45,567 nt of DNA from Rickettsiales bacterium. Its GTDB lineage: Bacteria; Pseudomonadota; Alphaproteobacteria; UBA8366. The translations under genes were made by a program, and so were the position numbers. The stretch covers positions 1-45,567 of the forward strand of contig PBOZ01000047.1 of assembly GCA_002724555.1 (NCBI GenBank), in the 5' to 3' direction. Each line of letters starts with the position of its first letter. Within the stretch, counting starts at the first letter, position 1. A model generated the notes under the pieces. It did no database searches and was not told where the DNA came from. It was given only the letters and a program-made list of their open reading frames with translations. Positions 25,065 through 34,558 of this stretch are shown here, one piece after another.

Positions 25065-25430
25065 CTAATTTTTAATTACACCAGTCGCGGTAATTTCAAC
25101 TTTGCAGTCGGGGTGGTAGAGCTCGCCACTGACGCAGGTTCGGGCGGGTGGCGCTGCGGGATCTACCCAGTCGTTCCAGGCTGCATTCATGTCCTGAAAA
25201 TGTTCCATATTCGCAAGCCAGATGTGTACCGTCAGGATATTTTCTCGGTTGGTGCGGGCTTCAGCAAGCAATCCATCAATTGTGCGCAAAACGTCGCGTG
25301 TTTGCATTTCTGTACTTTGAGATAGGTCACCAGCCACGATACCGGATAGGAGCACGGTGTCATTGTGAATGATGCAACGGCTCATCAGTGGTCCGTACTC
25401 TGAGGTAACGCCGATACGTTCGATGGTCAT
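25065..25430 (-). CDS. RidA family protein (first of tandem pair)
   Basis: The 121-residue protein is a second RidA-group member with PPARTCV carrying the family Arg and Cys, and Glu in VEITATG. It lies nine bases after the LLM oxidoreductase and four before the other RidA. In the Rut pyrimidine pathway a RidA protein (RutC) follows an LLM monooxygenase (RutA); the same coupling is seen here, so it may process an unstable nitrogenous product of the flavin enzyme (inference). Confidence 0.9.
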   Translation of the reverse strand: MTIERIGVTSEYGPLMSRCIIHNDTVLLSGIVAGDLSQSTEMQTRDVLRTIDGLLAEARTNRENILTVHIWLANMEHFQDMNAAWNDWVDPAAPPARTCVSGELYHPDCKVEITATGVIKN

Positions 25431-25439
25431 TTCTAAATA

Positions 25440-26525
25440 TTATTCGGCCGCGGCGTTAAATTCGATGAAAGCCGGCATGATTTCCTCACCAAAACGGCGC
25501 ATAGACGCCAAGTTTTTTTCATGGCTCATGTCACCGAATCCGGTCTGGCATAGTAAATGCCGAACACCGACATCACGTAACTCAGCAACCTGTTCCTTCA
25601 CTGTTTTAACGGATCCATATAATGACCCAGTCTCAAGAACGAAGGGAATGGCAGTTGAGTTTGGCACTGCTGGATCGGTCCAACTGTTTAGCATAACGGG
25701 ATCGATCTCAAAGTCCGATGGATTATACTCCTCGCGGACATGCATCATGTGCTCTCGGGTGTGCAAAAGAAGCTCGGAGAGCTCCTCTTCCGCCTGGGCA
25801 TCGGTCTCCGCGACATAGACGTTTCGCCAAAGTGCGCTCTGCTCCAGCAGGCGAATTCTCGTTTTTTGATCATGGCCGCCCTCCTTGAGACCTGCCTCGT
25901 AGAGTGCCCAGCGCTCTTTTATTTTATCAACTGGAAGACGCGCTGTAAGAATTGGAACGCCAAGTTTGCCGCATTCTGTAAACGAGTTTGGTGAAATTAC
26001 GCTGCGCCAGAGCGGGGGTCCCGGCTGTTGCACGGGACGCGGGCGCAGGGCAGGTACATGAACGTCGTAGTACTCGCCCTTGAATGTGAGAGGCGATTCC
26101 GTCCATATACGGTTTAGTATTTCGGTCGCCTCTTCCATGCGCTTTCGGCTGTCATGACTGCGTAGCCCGTGCCCGACGAATTCGTATTCGTTGTAGACAG
26201 TTCCCTTTCCGACACCCACGTCGATCCGTCCGTGACTAAGGTTATCTAGCAGCGCCAATTGTGTGGCGAGGCGAACAGGATGATGGAATGGCATTTGCAC
26301 AACGGCAAAGCCGATACGAATGCGTTCCGTCTTCATCGCAAGGGCGGATGCAAATGTCAGCGCGTCGTTATAGACGCTTTCGCCGGTAAAGTAATGCTCG
26401 GTCAGCCATACATCTTCAAACCCAAGCTGCTCAGCTTCTTGGACTTGAGCAATCTGTTGGTCGATGCGCACCTCATCTTCATCAGGTGAGGGGGAAAGGG
26501 CGAGGGTAAGCCAGCCGAATTTCAT
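25440..26525 (-). CDS. LLM-class flavin-dependent oxidoreductase
   Basis: The 361-residue protein is a TIM-barrel luciferase-like monooxygenase: MKFGWLTL start, EQLGFEDVWLTEHYF, TERIRIGFAVVQMPFHHPVRLA and GRIDVGVGKG in order. It probably uses reduced FMN delivered by a separate flavin reductase, and none is encoded nearby. A GGAG site precedes the ATG at 26525. It is the first gene of the minus-strand operon with two RidA proteins and an aldehyde dehydrogenase, divergent from the amidase. Oxidative opening of a ring or a C-N, C-S or C-C bond is typical of the family. Confidence 0.9.
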   Translation of the reverse strand: MKFGWLTLALSPSPDEDEVRIDQQIAQVQEAEQLGFEDVWLTEHYFTGESVYNDALTFASALAMKTERIRIGFAVVQMPFHHPVRLATQLALLDNLSHGRIDVGVGKGTVYNEYEFVGHGLRSHDSRKRMEEATEILNRIWTESPLTFKGEYYDVHVPALRPRPVQQPGPPLWRSVISPNSFTECGKLGVPILTARLPVDKIKERWALYEAGLKEGGHDQKTRIRLLEQSALWRNVYVAETDAQAEEELSELLLHTREHMMHVREEYNPSDFEIDPVMLNSWTDPAVPNSTAIPFVLETGSLYGSVKTVKEQVAELRDVGVRHLLCQTGFGDMSHEKNLASMRRFGEEIMPAFIEFNAAAE

Positions 26526-26595
26526 GGGACGTCTCCGTAGACAGATTAGGAACAGGAGTTAACCACGATCGATCCAGATTGTCGAAGTGAGGATT

Positions 26596-26624
26596 TTGGT
26601 AGTACTCGGTTTTCTTAGCATAAT
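26596..26624 (+). promoter_or_regulatory. candidate sigma-70 promoter of the amidase gene
   Basis: TTGGTA (26596-26601) and CATAAT (26619-26624) are separated by exactly 17 bases. Transcription would start near 26631, leaving a leader of about 42 bases. The -10 box lies within the palindrome at 26615-26629. Confidence 0.5.
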
Positions 26625-26629
26625 GCTAA
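26615..26629. promoter_or_regulatory. perfect palindromic operator candidate in divergent promoter
   Basis: TTAGCAT-A-ATGCTAA is a perfect 15-base palindrome in the 147-base gap between the LLM operon and the amidase. It covers the predicted amidase -10 box, the place a repressor would bind. No regulator gene is encoded in the island. Confidence 0.55.
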
Positions 26630-26672
26630 AGGTAGGCTACTTTGTCAGCAGATTGATTAGGGAATTTTTGGA

Positions 26673-28139
26673 ATGAGCGGAAAATCTGACGCATTACATT
26701 ATCGCAAGGCAGTCGAACTCGCGATAATGATCCGTTCGAAGGAGATCAGCTGTACTGAACTGCTTGAGCACTTTCTAGCGAGATGCGGTACCTACAATGA
26801 CGAACTCAATGCAATCATTGTATGGAAGGTCGATGATGCTCGTGCACGGGCGCGAGCCGCTGATGAAGCTTTGGTGAGAGGCGAATGCTGGGGGCCGTTG
26901 CATGGTGTCCCCATGACAATCAAAGAGAGTTACGACTGGATTGGAACGCCGACTACTTGGGGTGTGCCTGACCTCAAAGATAACGTAGCGAAGACCAATT
27001 CTGTGGTTGTTGATCGGTTGTTGGCGGCTGGCGCTAATCTTTTTGGCAAAACCAATGTGCCACTCCTGCTTGGCGATTGGGAAACTTTTAATGAAATTTA
27101 CGGTACCACAAATAACCCCTGGGACCTCTCGCGGGTGCCGGGCGGGTCCTCTGGTGGGTCCGCTGCAGCGTTGGCTGCAGGTATGACAGCACTCGATGCC
27201 GGCAGCGATATTGGCGCGTCGATACGGAACCCAGCGCACTATTGTGGGATTTATGGGCACAAGCCAACTTGGGGTCTTGTGCCAATGCGTGGACAAGCGA
27301 TGCCAGGGGTCTTGTCGCATTCCGATATCTCAGTCGTCGGCCCGCTGGCACGCAGTGCAGAAGACCTGGCGGCAGCGCTCGAAGTGATGTCGGGACCAGA
27401 CCTGCTAGAGGCGGATGGCTACCAGCTCAATCTGGCAAAACCAGTAAAGTCTAAACTTTCGGAATATAGAATTGCCGTCATGACAAGTGATGAAAACTGT
27501 CCGGTCGATAGCGAATATACTGACCGGATTCAGGTGGTGGCGGATGCTTGTGCTAAGGCGGGAGCAACGGTTGACGATACGGCAAGGCCGGATATCGATC
27601 TTGCAAAGTCTCATGATATTTACATCCAGCTCTTGCGGGGGGTGACGACGGCACGGCTTTCAACTTCTGTGTTTGAGGCGAATAAGAAGCAGGTTAGCGC
27701 GTTAGCGGAAGTCGATGATAGTTATGAAGCCCGAAATCTTCGGGCATCTGTTCAGTATCATCGTGACTGGATGGCATCCAACGAAGAACGTACGCAAATG
27801 CGCTGGGCTTGGCACGACTTCTTTCAAGAGTGGGATGTGCTACTTTGTCCAACTGCCTCTTCGGCTGCCTTTCCCCACGATCAGAAGGGAGAACGCTGGA
27901 ACCGAATGATTTTGGTCAACGGCGAACCGCAAAGCGCAGTGGATCAACTTTTTTGGGCGGGAATGTCCGGGGTCGTGTTGTTGCCATCAACTGTGGCGCC
28001 TGCGGGCCTTACGCGCTCCGGTTTACCGTGTGGTGTCCAGATTGTCGGTGCTGCGATGCACGATTTACGCACTATCGATTTCGCCCGTTTACTTGCGGAT
28101 GAGATTGGCGGTTTTCAGGCGCCGCCTGGTTACGATTGA
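26673..28139 (+). CDS. amidase, amidase-signature family
   Basis: The 488-residue enzyme has the Ser-cisSer-Lys triad of the amidase signature family: Lys84 in PMTIKES, the cis-Ser in GGSSGGSAAAL (Ser159/Ser160) and the nucleophile Ser183 in SDIGASIRNPA. Length is typical. It hydrolyses an amide to acid and ammonia; the substrate is unknown. AGGGA lies nine bases before the ATG. It is divergent from the flavin oxidoreductase operon and likely shares its control through the palindrome between them. Confidence 0.93.
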   Translation: MSGKSDALHYRKAVELAIMIRSKEISCTELLEHFLARCGTYNDELNAIIVWKVDDARARARAADEALVRGECWGPLHGVPMTIKESYDWIGTPTTWGVPDLKDNVAKTNSVVVDRLLAAGANLFGKTNVPLLLGDWETFNEIYGTTNNPWDLSRVPGGSSGGSAAALAAGMTALDAGSDIGASIRNPAHYCGIYGHKPTWGLVPMRGQAMPGVLSHSDISVVGPLARSAEDLAAALEVMSGPDLLEADGYQLNLAKPVKSKLSEYRIAVMTSDENCPVDSEYTDRIQVVADACAKAGATVDDTARPDIDLAKSHDIYIQLLRGVTTARLSTSVFEANKKQVSALAEVDDSYEARNLRASVQYHRDWMASNEERTQMRWAWHDFFQEWDVLLCPTASSAAFPHDQKGERWNRMILVNGEPQSAVDQLFWAGMSGVVLLPSTVAPAGLTRSGLPCGVQIVGAAMHDLRTIDFARLLADEIGGFQAPPGYD

Positions 28140-28356
28140 TCCTCGAGGTTGATCAGTGGATTAACCAAGAGCGGGTCAGTTTGATGGGTACGGGTTCCAG
28201 AGACTTAAAATTCAAGTCAAATAGCTTTCTAAAAATTTGTGGCGTGTGGCCGAGAACGGCATCAAGTATTTCGGCAGCCCCTTTCGGGATTGTCCCACTC
28301 AATCGGTAGGCGGATGTAGCTTATAAAATTCTTTGAGTGCGATAATCAGGTTAATC

Positions 28357-29259
28357 TCAAATGCGATAATAGCGTTTGGCATTATCGTGAAATAGTTTTC
28401 GCTGTGCCACCTCTCCCAGACGCACCGTAATCTGTTTGAAGCCATCAAAAATTGTGTCGTAGTCAGCCACCAGACTGTCGACAGGGAAATTGCTTGCAAA
28501 CATACACCGGTCTGCGCCGAAGATTTTGATCGTGTCTAGCACGATATTTTCATTGAGTTTGGCGGTCCATGGCCTACCAGGGACACCGATACCTGAAATT
28601 TTAACGGCGGTATTCGGCTCAGCTGCCAGGGCCTGCATGCCCGCCCGCCAGCCAGAGAGGCCATCTTCACTTCGATTAGAAGGCAGGCCTGTATGGTTGA
28701 GAATGATTGGTGTATCAGGAAAATCGTGAGCCAGTGTGGCCGCTTCCTCAAGATGCCACCATGGAACCTGTAAGTCATAGTGGAGACCGTATTTCTTCAG
28801 CAATGCATAGCCTTCGCGAAACAGAGGGTCGCTCATTGTTCCTGGCGCTCCCGGCACAATTGATGCCGGATCTTTAGCGGCGTTGGGTTTCTGTCGAACC
28901 CCGCGTATCAATGGATATTCTGCATGACCCTTAAGAATGGCGTCGATATCATCGCGGCAAAACCATGCCTGTCCGACAATGGCATTAGGGATACCGTCTT
29001 TTTCCGCTATCTGGTGCAGCCAAATGGTCTCGGCGATGGGGTCGGATTTCTCGTATTCCGCTTCCATATGGACTGAGGCTACGATGTTTTGGCGAATATT
29101 ATGATGCCGGAAATTTTTTGGCAGATAATTTTTGCAAATCGACTGATAATTGCCGTAGCGGAATGTCGGGATTAATGCGTCCTGCAACCAGGGGTAACGC
29201 CCCTTATCTAGGTCCCAGAGATGATGATGAGCGTCGATTATTGGTAATGGGTTTGCCAC
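28357..29259 (-). CDS. amidohydrolase (metal-dependent, COG3618-like TIM barrel)
   Basis: The 300-residue protein begins with PIIDAHHHLWDL, containing the His11-x-His13 metal motif of the amidohydrolase superfamily, then HMEAEYE, a PIILNHTGLP strand with a metal-ligand histidine, and MFASNFPVD near the C-terminus with the conserved Asp. It belongs with 2-pyrone-4,6-dicarboxylate lactonase and L-rhamnono-lactonase-type hydrolases. The start is a GTG at 29259, since the ATG at 29264 is out of frame; no good ribosome site is seen. It converges on the amidase across 217 bases. It may open a lactone or lactam of the same pathway (inference). Confidence 0.88.
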   Translation of the reverse strand: MANPLPIIDAHHHLWDLDKGRYPWLQDALIPTFRYGNYQSICKNYLPKNFRHHNIRQNIVASVHMEAEYEKSDPIAETIWLHQIAEKDGIPNAIVGQAWFCRDDIDAILKGHAEYPLIRGVRQKPNAAKDPASIVPGAPGTMSDPLFREGYALLKKYGLHYDLQVPWWHLEEAATLAHDFPDTPIILNHTGLPSNRSEDGLSGWRAGMQALAAEPNTAVKISGIGVPGRPWTAKLNENIVLDTIKIFGADRCMFASNFPVDSLVADYDTIFDGFKQITVRLGEVAQRKLFHDNAKRYYRI

Positions 29260-29311
29260 GACATGGGCCCGATGAGAGTTCTAACAGTATGAAATACGGG
29301 CAACATTATAA

Positions 29312-30784
29312 TTAGAAAAGTGCCCGCAACCCCCAGAATAAAGCACCCGCCAACACAGCTGTGGCTGGCACAGTAACAACCCAGGCAGACGCAATCGTTA
29401 AAACGTGTTGGCGTCGGACAAGACGACGGCGTTTTGCGCGTTCCTCTGGATCCACCTTTTCCGAGGGCTTAAGGCCTTTGCGTATACGTCCGTGATTTAG
29501 GTGCGTTCTGCGTGCCGTTTGCCATTCTCGAAAAAATCCCACGCCGAAGACAGCACCCACAGCAATATGAGTGGAGCTTACGGGAAGGCCGAGCGCTGAG
29601 GCGATCAAGACAGTTATGGCGGCTGAAAGCGCCACGCAATAGGCGCGCATTGGGTTCATTTTTGTAATTTGGTCGCCGACCATGCGAATCAGACGAGGCC
29701 CAAACAAGGCAAGGCCAATGGATATTCCGATGGCGCCGATACCCATGACCCAGAGAGGAATTGATACCTTAGTTGCAATCTCTCCAGAAGCGGCCGCAGA
29801 GACAATGGCAGCAAGCGGTCCAACGGCATTTGCGACGTCGTTGGAACCGTGTGCGAAAGAGAGGAGGGCGGTGGAACATATCAAAGGGACGGTAAAGAGT
29901 GTGCGTATTGATTTGTTTCGGTTTTCCATGCCGGTCGCACGCCGGTCAATGTAAGGTTTGAGAACGAGATAAGTAATCGCACTGACTGCAACAGCGGCGG
30001 CAGTGATCATCCATGGTTCTGGCTTCCAGACCCGTTTTAGTCCCTTCAGCATTAAGTAGGCAGCAAAGACACCCGCCATTATGGCGACGAGCACAGGCAC
30101 CCACCTTTTGGCGCCCGCAATCTTATCCTCTTGATATACGATGAAGGTTTTTATGAAGGCGAGAAAAAGCGCCGCAATGATGCCACCAAGGACGGGTGAG
30201 ATAACCCAACTGGCCGCGATCTTGCTCATGGTGCCCCAATTAACAATGGCGAACCCGGCGGCGCCAATACCGGCGCCCATAACACCGCCGACAATTGAAT
30301 GGGTCGTTGAGACAGGCGCGCGGACATAGGTTGCGATGTGTATCCACAGTGAGGCCGCGAGTAGAGCCGAGAGCATTGCCCAAATAAAGGTCAGTTCATT
30401 TTCAAAGGATTCTACTGAAATGATATTTTTAGATATGGTTTTGACGACATCGCCTCCGGCGATGAGTGCGCCAGCAGCCTCAAAAATAGCGGCAATGGCG
30501 AGTGCAGCCGAGAGGGTCAGCGCTTTCGAGCCAACTGCAGGTCCCATATTATTTGCGACGTCGTTGGCGCCAATGTTCATCGCCATATAGGCGCCGCATA
30601 CACCAGCGGCTATAACGAAGGGACCATATGCATCATGATTATTTGATACCGATGCTATCAAAAACACGATCACAAGAAATAGCAGGGCAAATCCTGTTTT
30701 AGCCAGAAAATGCTGACTACCGGCTGCCGCTGCTTCTAAATAACGAAGTTTGGAGAGATCTTTTGTGAGCGTTTCTTTAAACAA
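29312..30784 (-). CDS. pit: inorganic phosphate transporter, PiT family
   Basis: The 490-residue membrane protein carries both copies of the PiT signature: GANDVANNMGPAVGS at residues 72-86 and HGSNDVANAVGPLAA at about 312-326. About ten hydrophobic segments and a central soluble loop match low-affinity, cation-coupled phosphate carriers. It is the last gene of the phosphate locus, 177 AT-rich bases downstream of phoB. That gap is long enough for its own promoter. Pit usually works when phosphate is plentiful, so its place beside the starvation genes is worth noting. Confidence 0.92.
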   Translation of the reverse strand: MFKETLTKDLSKLRYLEAAAAGSQHFLAKTGFALLFLVIVFLIASVSNNHDAYGPFVIAAGVCGAYMAMNIGANDVANNMGPAVGSKALTLSAALAIAAIFEAAGALIAGGDVVKTISKNIISVESFENELTFIWAMLSALLAASLWIHIATYVRAPVSTTHSIVGGVMGAGIGAAGFAIVNWGTMSKIAASWVISPVLGGIIAALFLAFIKTFIVYQEDKIAGAKRWVPVLVAIMAGVFAAYLMLKGLKRVWKPEPWMITAAAVAVSAITYLVLKPYIDRRATGMENRNKSIRTLFTVPLICSTALLSFAHGSNDVANAVGPLAAIVSAAASGEIATKVSIPLWVMGIGAIGISIGLALFGPRLIRMVGDQITKMNPMRAYCVALSAAITVLIASALGLPVSSTHIAVGAVFGVGFFREWQTARRTHLNHGRIRKGLKPSEKVDPEERAKRRRLVRRQHVLTIASAWVVTVPATAVLAGALFWGLRALF

Positions 30785-30961
30785 TTTGGCACCATAATAT
30801 TTGGATCAATGTTTGAAAGGCGCCGCTAACATGTCGCTGAAAAATCAAAAAAGTAACAATAAAAAATTAGTACATGTAAGTAACTGTAAAAAAGCAAAAA
30901 AATATTTTTCAATACCCAGTAAAACTTAACCTCAAAAGTTATGAATAAGCCGAATCGGACA

Positions 30962-31657
30962 TTACCCATTTTCATCGATGGAGTATCCGAACCCTCTTAC
31001 GGTGCGGATGATATTGGGCGAATTGTTTCTATTGAGAGCTTTACGAAGTCGGCGAATATGGACGTCCACAGTTCTGCTCTCAACGTAAATATCTCGGCCC
31101 CACGCCCGGTCTAAAAGTTGTTCGCGAGAAAAAACTTGATGTGGGCGTTCCATCAATACCCGTAGCAGCCGAAATTCGGTTGGCCCAAGATTAACGATTG
31201 TATTTCCGCGCAGAACACGATGGTTAACTAGGTCGATACAGATGTCAGAATATTGCAGTTTTTCTTTTGTTAATTCGGGATGTGAGCGCCGCAAGACCGC
31301 TTGGACGCGCGCAATCATCTCGATTGGTGAATAGGGCTTCACCACGTAATCGTCAGCCCCGTTTTCAAGACCGCGAACGCGGTCTGCCTCTTCCCCCCGT
31401 GCTGTCAACATAATGACAGGCAGGGATTTTGTCCTTGGTTGTGCTTTCAGCCGGCGACAAATTTCAATCCCGGAGATATCCGGTAACATCCAGTCAAGGA
31501 TAACTAAGTCTGGCTCTTCTTCTTCCACCAAAATAAGTGCATCTTCGCCAGAAGGTGCCGTGGATGTCCGGAACCCCTTATCCTCTAAGTTATAACGGAG
31601 AACTTCGACTTGGGCTGCCTCGTCTTCCACAATCAATATAAGAGGCTTCATGGTCAT
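30962..31657 (-). CDS. phoB: phosphate regulon response regulator PhoB
   Basis: The 231-residue protein has a receiver domain with acidic pocket Glu11/Asp12, phosphoacceptor Asp55, Thr85 and Lys107, then an OmpR-type winged helix from about residue 130 with the FRLLRVLMERPHQVFSREQL stretch. Its start overlaps the phoU stop (ATGA), so the two are translationally coupled. The kinase PhoR is seven genes upstream. Phosphorylated PhoB should bind a Pho box and activate pst. Confidence 0.95.
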   Translation of the reverse strand: MTMKPLILIVEDEAAQVEVLRYNLEDKGFRTSTAPSGEDALILVEEEEPDLVILDWMLPDISGIEICRRLKAQPRTKSLPVIMLTARGEEADRVRGLENGADDYVVKPYSPIEMIARVQAVLRRSHPELTKEKLQYSDICIDLVNHRVLRGNTIVNLGPTEFRLLRVLMERPHQVFSREQLLDRAWGRDIYVESRTVDVHIRRLRKALNRNNSPNIIRTVRGFGYSIDENG

Positions 31658-32403
31658 TCGGCCTCTTTTAAATTCTTGCCATCTTCAAGTGTCACAATTG
31701 TCGAACTTGAGTTGTCTTCTTTCGGGCGTTCGTCTGCGGGCATCTTGCCATGAACCATAAAATGCACTTGCTCAGCGATACCCGTGGTGTGGTCTCCGAC
31801 CCGCTCAATGTTTTTTGCAACGAAGAGCAAGTGCGTACAAGGCGTGATGTTGCGAGGGTCCTCCATCATATAGGTTAATAGCTCTCGGAATAAGCTGGTA
31901 TGCAGCAGATCGACTTCGCGATCACGTTTTCGGACGTCATCGGCTTTGTTGGCATCTCGCTCGATATAGGCATCCAGCGTGTTTTTGATCATCTCTTGAA
32001 CCAACTCTCCCATCCGGGACAGCGAATTCAGCGCTCCGTCCATCAAAGGGTTTTCGTCGAGACCGATGGTTCTTTTTGAAATGTTTTTCGCGTAATCACC
32101 AATCCGTTCGATGATACTAGAAATTTTGATTGCCGATATAACGATACGAAGGTCGTCGGCCATCGGTTGGCGCAAGGCAAGAATTTTTACGGTAAACTCG
32201 TAGATGGCTTCCTCAAGAGCATCGATCCGCTTGTCGGCTGGAACGATCCGTTCAGCTGCTGCGACGTCTCGCATACACAAAGCCTGGATACTTTGATGCA
32301 GCTGTAATTCTGCAAGGCCGCCCATCTCTGCGATCATGTTATCGAGTTTGAGGAGGTCGGTATCGAAGGATGAAACGATGTGGTCGCTATTTTCATTGCT
32401 CAT
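31654..32403 (-). CDS. phoU: phosphate signalling protein PhoU
   Basis: The 249-residue protein consists of two PhoU three-helix repeats, with MAEMGGLAELQLHQSIQAL at the start and ERIGDYAKNISKRTI and ERVGDHTTGIAEQVHFM as the two metal-binding helix motifs. It links Pst transport state to PhoR and restrains the Pho response when phosphate is sufficient. It lies 17 bases after pstB and overlaps phoB. Confidence 0.95.
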   Translation of the reverse strand: MSNENSDHIVSSFDTDLLKLDNMIAEMGGLAELQLHQSIQALCMRDVAAAERIVPADKRIDALEEAIYEFTVKILALRQPMADDLRIVISAIKISSIIERIGDYAKNISKRTIGLDENPLMDGALNSLSRMGELVQEMIKNTLDAYIERDANKADDVRKRDREVDLLHTSLFRELLTYMMEDPRNITPCTHLLFVAKNIERVGDHTTGIAEQVHFMVHGKMPADERPKEDNSSSTIVTLEDGKNLKEAE

Positions 32404-32420
32404 CTTAGAAGTGCCCCTGG

Positions 32421-33245
32421 TTAACCAAATCGGCCAGTAATGTAGTCTTGTGTTCTTTGCTCTCGCGGATTGGTGAATATTAGTTCTGTATCACCAAATT
32501 CTACCAAATTACCCAGATGGAAGAACGCTGTCCTTTGAGAGACCCGAGCCGCTTGTTGCATTGAGTGGGTAACGATAACGATCGTAAAATTCTCACGTAA
32601 TTCGTCGATCAATTCTTCTATTCTTGCAGTTGCGATGGGGTCTAGCGCTGAACATGGCTCATCCATCAAGATGACTTCGGGGCTCACAGCAATTGCGCGT
32701 GCAATGCATAGACGTTGTTGCTGGCCCCCAGAAAGACCTGTCCCAGGTTCTTGCAGTCGCTCCTTTACTTCGCCCCAAAGGCCAGCGCGTCGCAAACTGT
32801 TCTCGACAATTTCATCTGTTTCACTACTTCCGGATACAAGACCATGAATTCGCGGACCATAAGCGACATTGTCGTAGATCGACTTTGGAAACGGATTTGG
32901 TTTCTGAAATACCATGCCAACCAAAGCGCGAAGTTGCACGACATCGACGTCGCTGCTGTTTATATCATTGCCGTCCAACTTAATTGTACCGGTAACGGTG
33001 CAACCCTCAATCACGTCGTTCATGCGGTTCATGCATCGCAGAAACGTCGACTTACCGCAACCGGATGGCCCGATCAGGGAAGTTACAGCTTGGGAACCGA
33101 TCTCTAGATCAACACCGAATAGCGCCTGTTTGCCACTGTAGAAAACATCCACGCTGCGCGCCGTTATTTTAGGTTTGAGATTACGGTCTACGACAGGCGC
33201 GGAATTATCAAAATTTTGAACTGATGAGTATTTATGTGCTGACAT
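32421..33245 (-). CDS. pstB: phosphate ABC transporter ATP-binding protein PstB
   Basis: The 274-residue ATPase has Walker [10 protein letters not shown] at residues 59-67, the [19 protein letters not shown] stretch specific to PstB, signature LSGGQQQR at 171-178 and Walker B VILMDEP at 191-197. I chose the ATG at 33245, which overlaps the pstA stop (TAATG); the longer open frame adds 43 unrelated residues. Confidence 0.95.
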   Translation of the reverse strand: MSAHKYSSVQNFDNSAPVVDRNLKPKITARSVDVFYSGKQALFGVDLEIGSQAVTSLIGPSGCGKSTFLRCMNRMNDVIEGCTVTGTIKLDGNDINSSDVDVVQLRALVGMVFQKPNPFPKSIYDNVAYGPRIHGLVSGSSETDEIVENSLRRAGLWGEVKERLQEPGTGLSGGQQQRLCIARAIAVSPEVILMDEPCSALDPIATARIEELIDELRENFTIVIVTHSMQQAARVSQRTAFFHLGNLVEFGDTELIFTNPREQRTQDYITGRFG

Positions 33246-34558
33246 TACCAATGTTTCTCGAATTTTTGACGCAAGATTTGTGCAGTTAGGTTCATACAAA
33301 CCAGAAAACCAATGAGAACGATGATTGCAGCTGAAGTCCGTTCGACAAATGCTCGCTCCGGACTGTCCGCCCATAGGTAGACTTGCACAGGCAACACGGT
33401 TGCTGGATCGGTCGGACTTTGCGGGACATCAACGATAAACGCCACCATGCCGATCATCAGCAGTGGTGCACTCTCGCCTAACGCGCGCGCCATGCCAATG
33501 ATGGTACCCGTCAGTATGCCGGGCATTGCTAGCGGTGCAACATGGTCGGTAACAACCTGCATGCGGCTGGCCCCCACGCCGAGCGCAGCTTCTCGGATCG
33601 ACGGTGGCACCGATTTGAGTGCAGCCCTAGAGGCAATGATGATTGTTGGTAAGGTCATTAGAGCAAGAACCATTCCGCCCACCAGAGGTGCGGACCGCGG
33701 CAAACCGAAGAAGTTTAAAAAAACCGCGAGACCAAGCAGGCCAAATACGATAGATGGCACTGCCGCTAGATTATTGATGTTTACTTCGATGATGTCGGTC
33801 CAGCGATTTTGCGGAGCAAACTCTTCGAGATATATCGCAGTCATAACGCCAAACGGGAAGGAAAGTAGAAGCGTGATGGCAAGGGTGAGAAGAGAGCCAA
33901 TGACAGCGCCCAAAACACCGGCCTGTTCCGGATCCCTGCTGTCGCCCGCCGTAAAAAAGCGTGTGTTGAAATCAGCCCTTATTAAACCGGCCTCGCGCAA
34001 GTTTTCATACCAACTGATTTCTTTGTTGTTTACACGACGCTCAGTCTCCGGACGGGTGGTGTCGATACCGCCTTTGTTAAGGATATCGATATTGGCTGCT
34101 GCGGAAATCCATATTGCTTGGGTCTTGCCAATAAGTGATGGATCTTTCTGAACCATCCGATAAAGCTCAAACGGCGACCCTGCACTTACGATTCGATAAA
34201 GCTTCCGTTTGTCTCGTCTTTTCTGAACATTTGGGAATTGCTTTCGTAAGCTCGTCTTAATTAAACGACCGTAGTCTGCGCCGCGGAGGGTTTGTTCGTC
34301 CCGTTTCCCTGTCGGATCAATTACGTCTTCGTCAAAATATATTTCAAGTTTTACCTCAGTTTGGATAAAGGCAGTGTGACCTTTATAGATTATGTTGCCG
34401 AGCATAATTACTAGGAAAGCCAAAGCTGCACAGACAGCTAATAAACCATATAATTTAAAGCGTTGTTCTGCCGCATACCGTTTTTTTAAACCCCGGCGAA
34501 CAATATTTGCGGTTTCGCGTGAGGGGCGGAGACCGCTGTCCATTATCGTATCATTCAT
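33245..34558 (-). CDS. pstA: phosphate ABC transporter permease PstA, long form
   Basis: The 437-residue permease is much longer than the roughly 290 residues of E. coli PstA. After the first membrane segment comes a soluble insert of about 150 residues, as in PstA proteins with a DUF3333-type domain. It is followed by the five-helix permease core with the [13 protein letters not shown] coupling motif. The ATG at 34558 overlaps the end of pstC by eight bases; the open frame from 34642 is less likely. Confidence 0.93.
   Translation of the reverse strand: MNDTIMDSGLRPSRETANIVRRGLKKRYAAEQRFKLYGLLAVCAALAFLVIMLGNIIYKGHTAFIQTEVKLEIYFDEDVIDPTGKRDEQTLRGADYGRLIKTSLRKQFPNVQKRRDKRKLYRIVSAGSPFELYRMVQKDPSLIGKTQAIWISAAANIDILNKGGIDTTRPETERRVNNKEISWYENLREAGLIRADFNTRFFTAGDSRDPEQAGVLGAVIGSLLTLAITLLLSFPFGVMTAIYLEEFAPQNRWTDIIEVNINNLAAVPSIVFGLLGLAVFLNFFGLPRSAPLVGGMVLALMTLPTIIIASRAALKSVPPSIREAALGVGASRMQVVTDHVAPLAMPGILTGTIIGMARALGESAPLLMIGMVAFIVDVPQSPTDPATVLPVQVYLWADSPERAFVERTSAAIIVLIGFLVCMNLTAQILRQKFEKHW

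Noticed and set aside
30785-30961. Possible Pho box before pit, with TTACAGTTACTTACATG on the minus strand
   Set aside because: Each repeat matches only about four of seven positions, which is near what AT-rich sequence gives by chance.
33447-34151. 234-codon plus-strand open frame inside pstA
   Set aside because: It is antisense to pstA and low in complexity of motif; a shadow.
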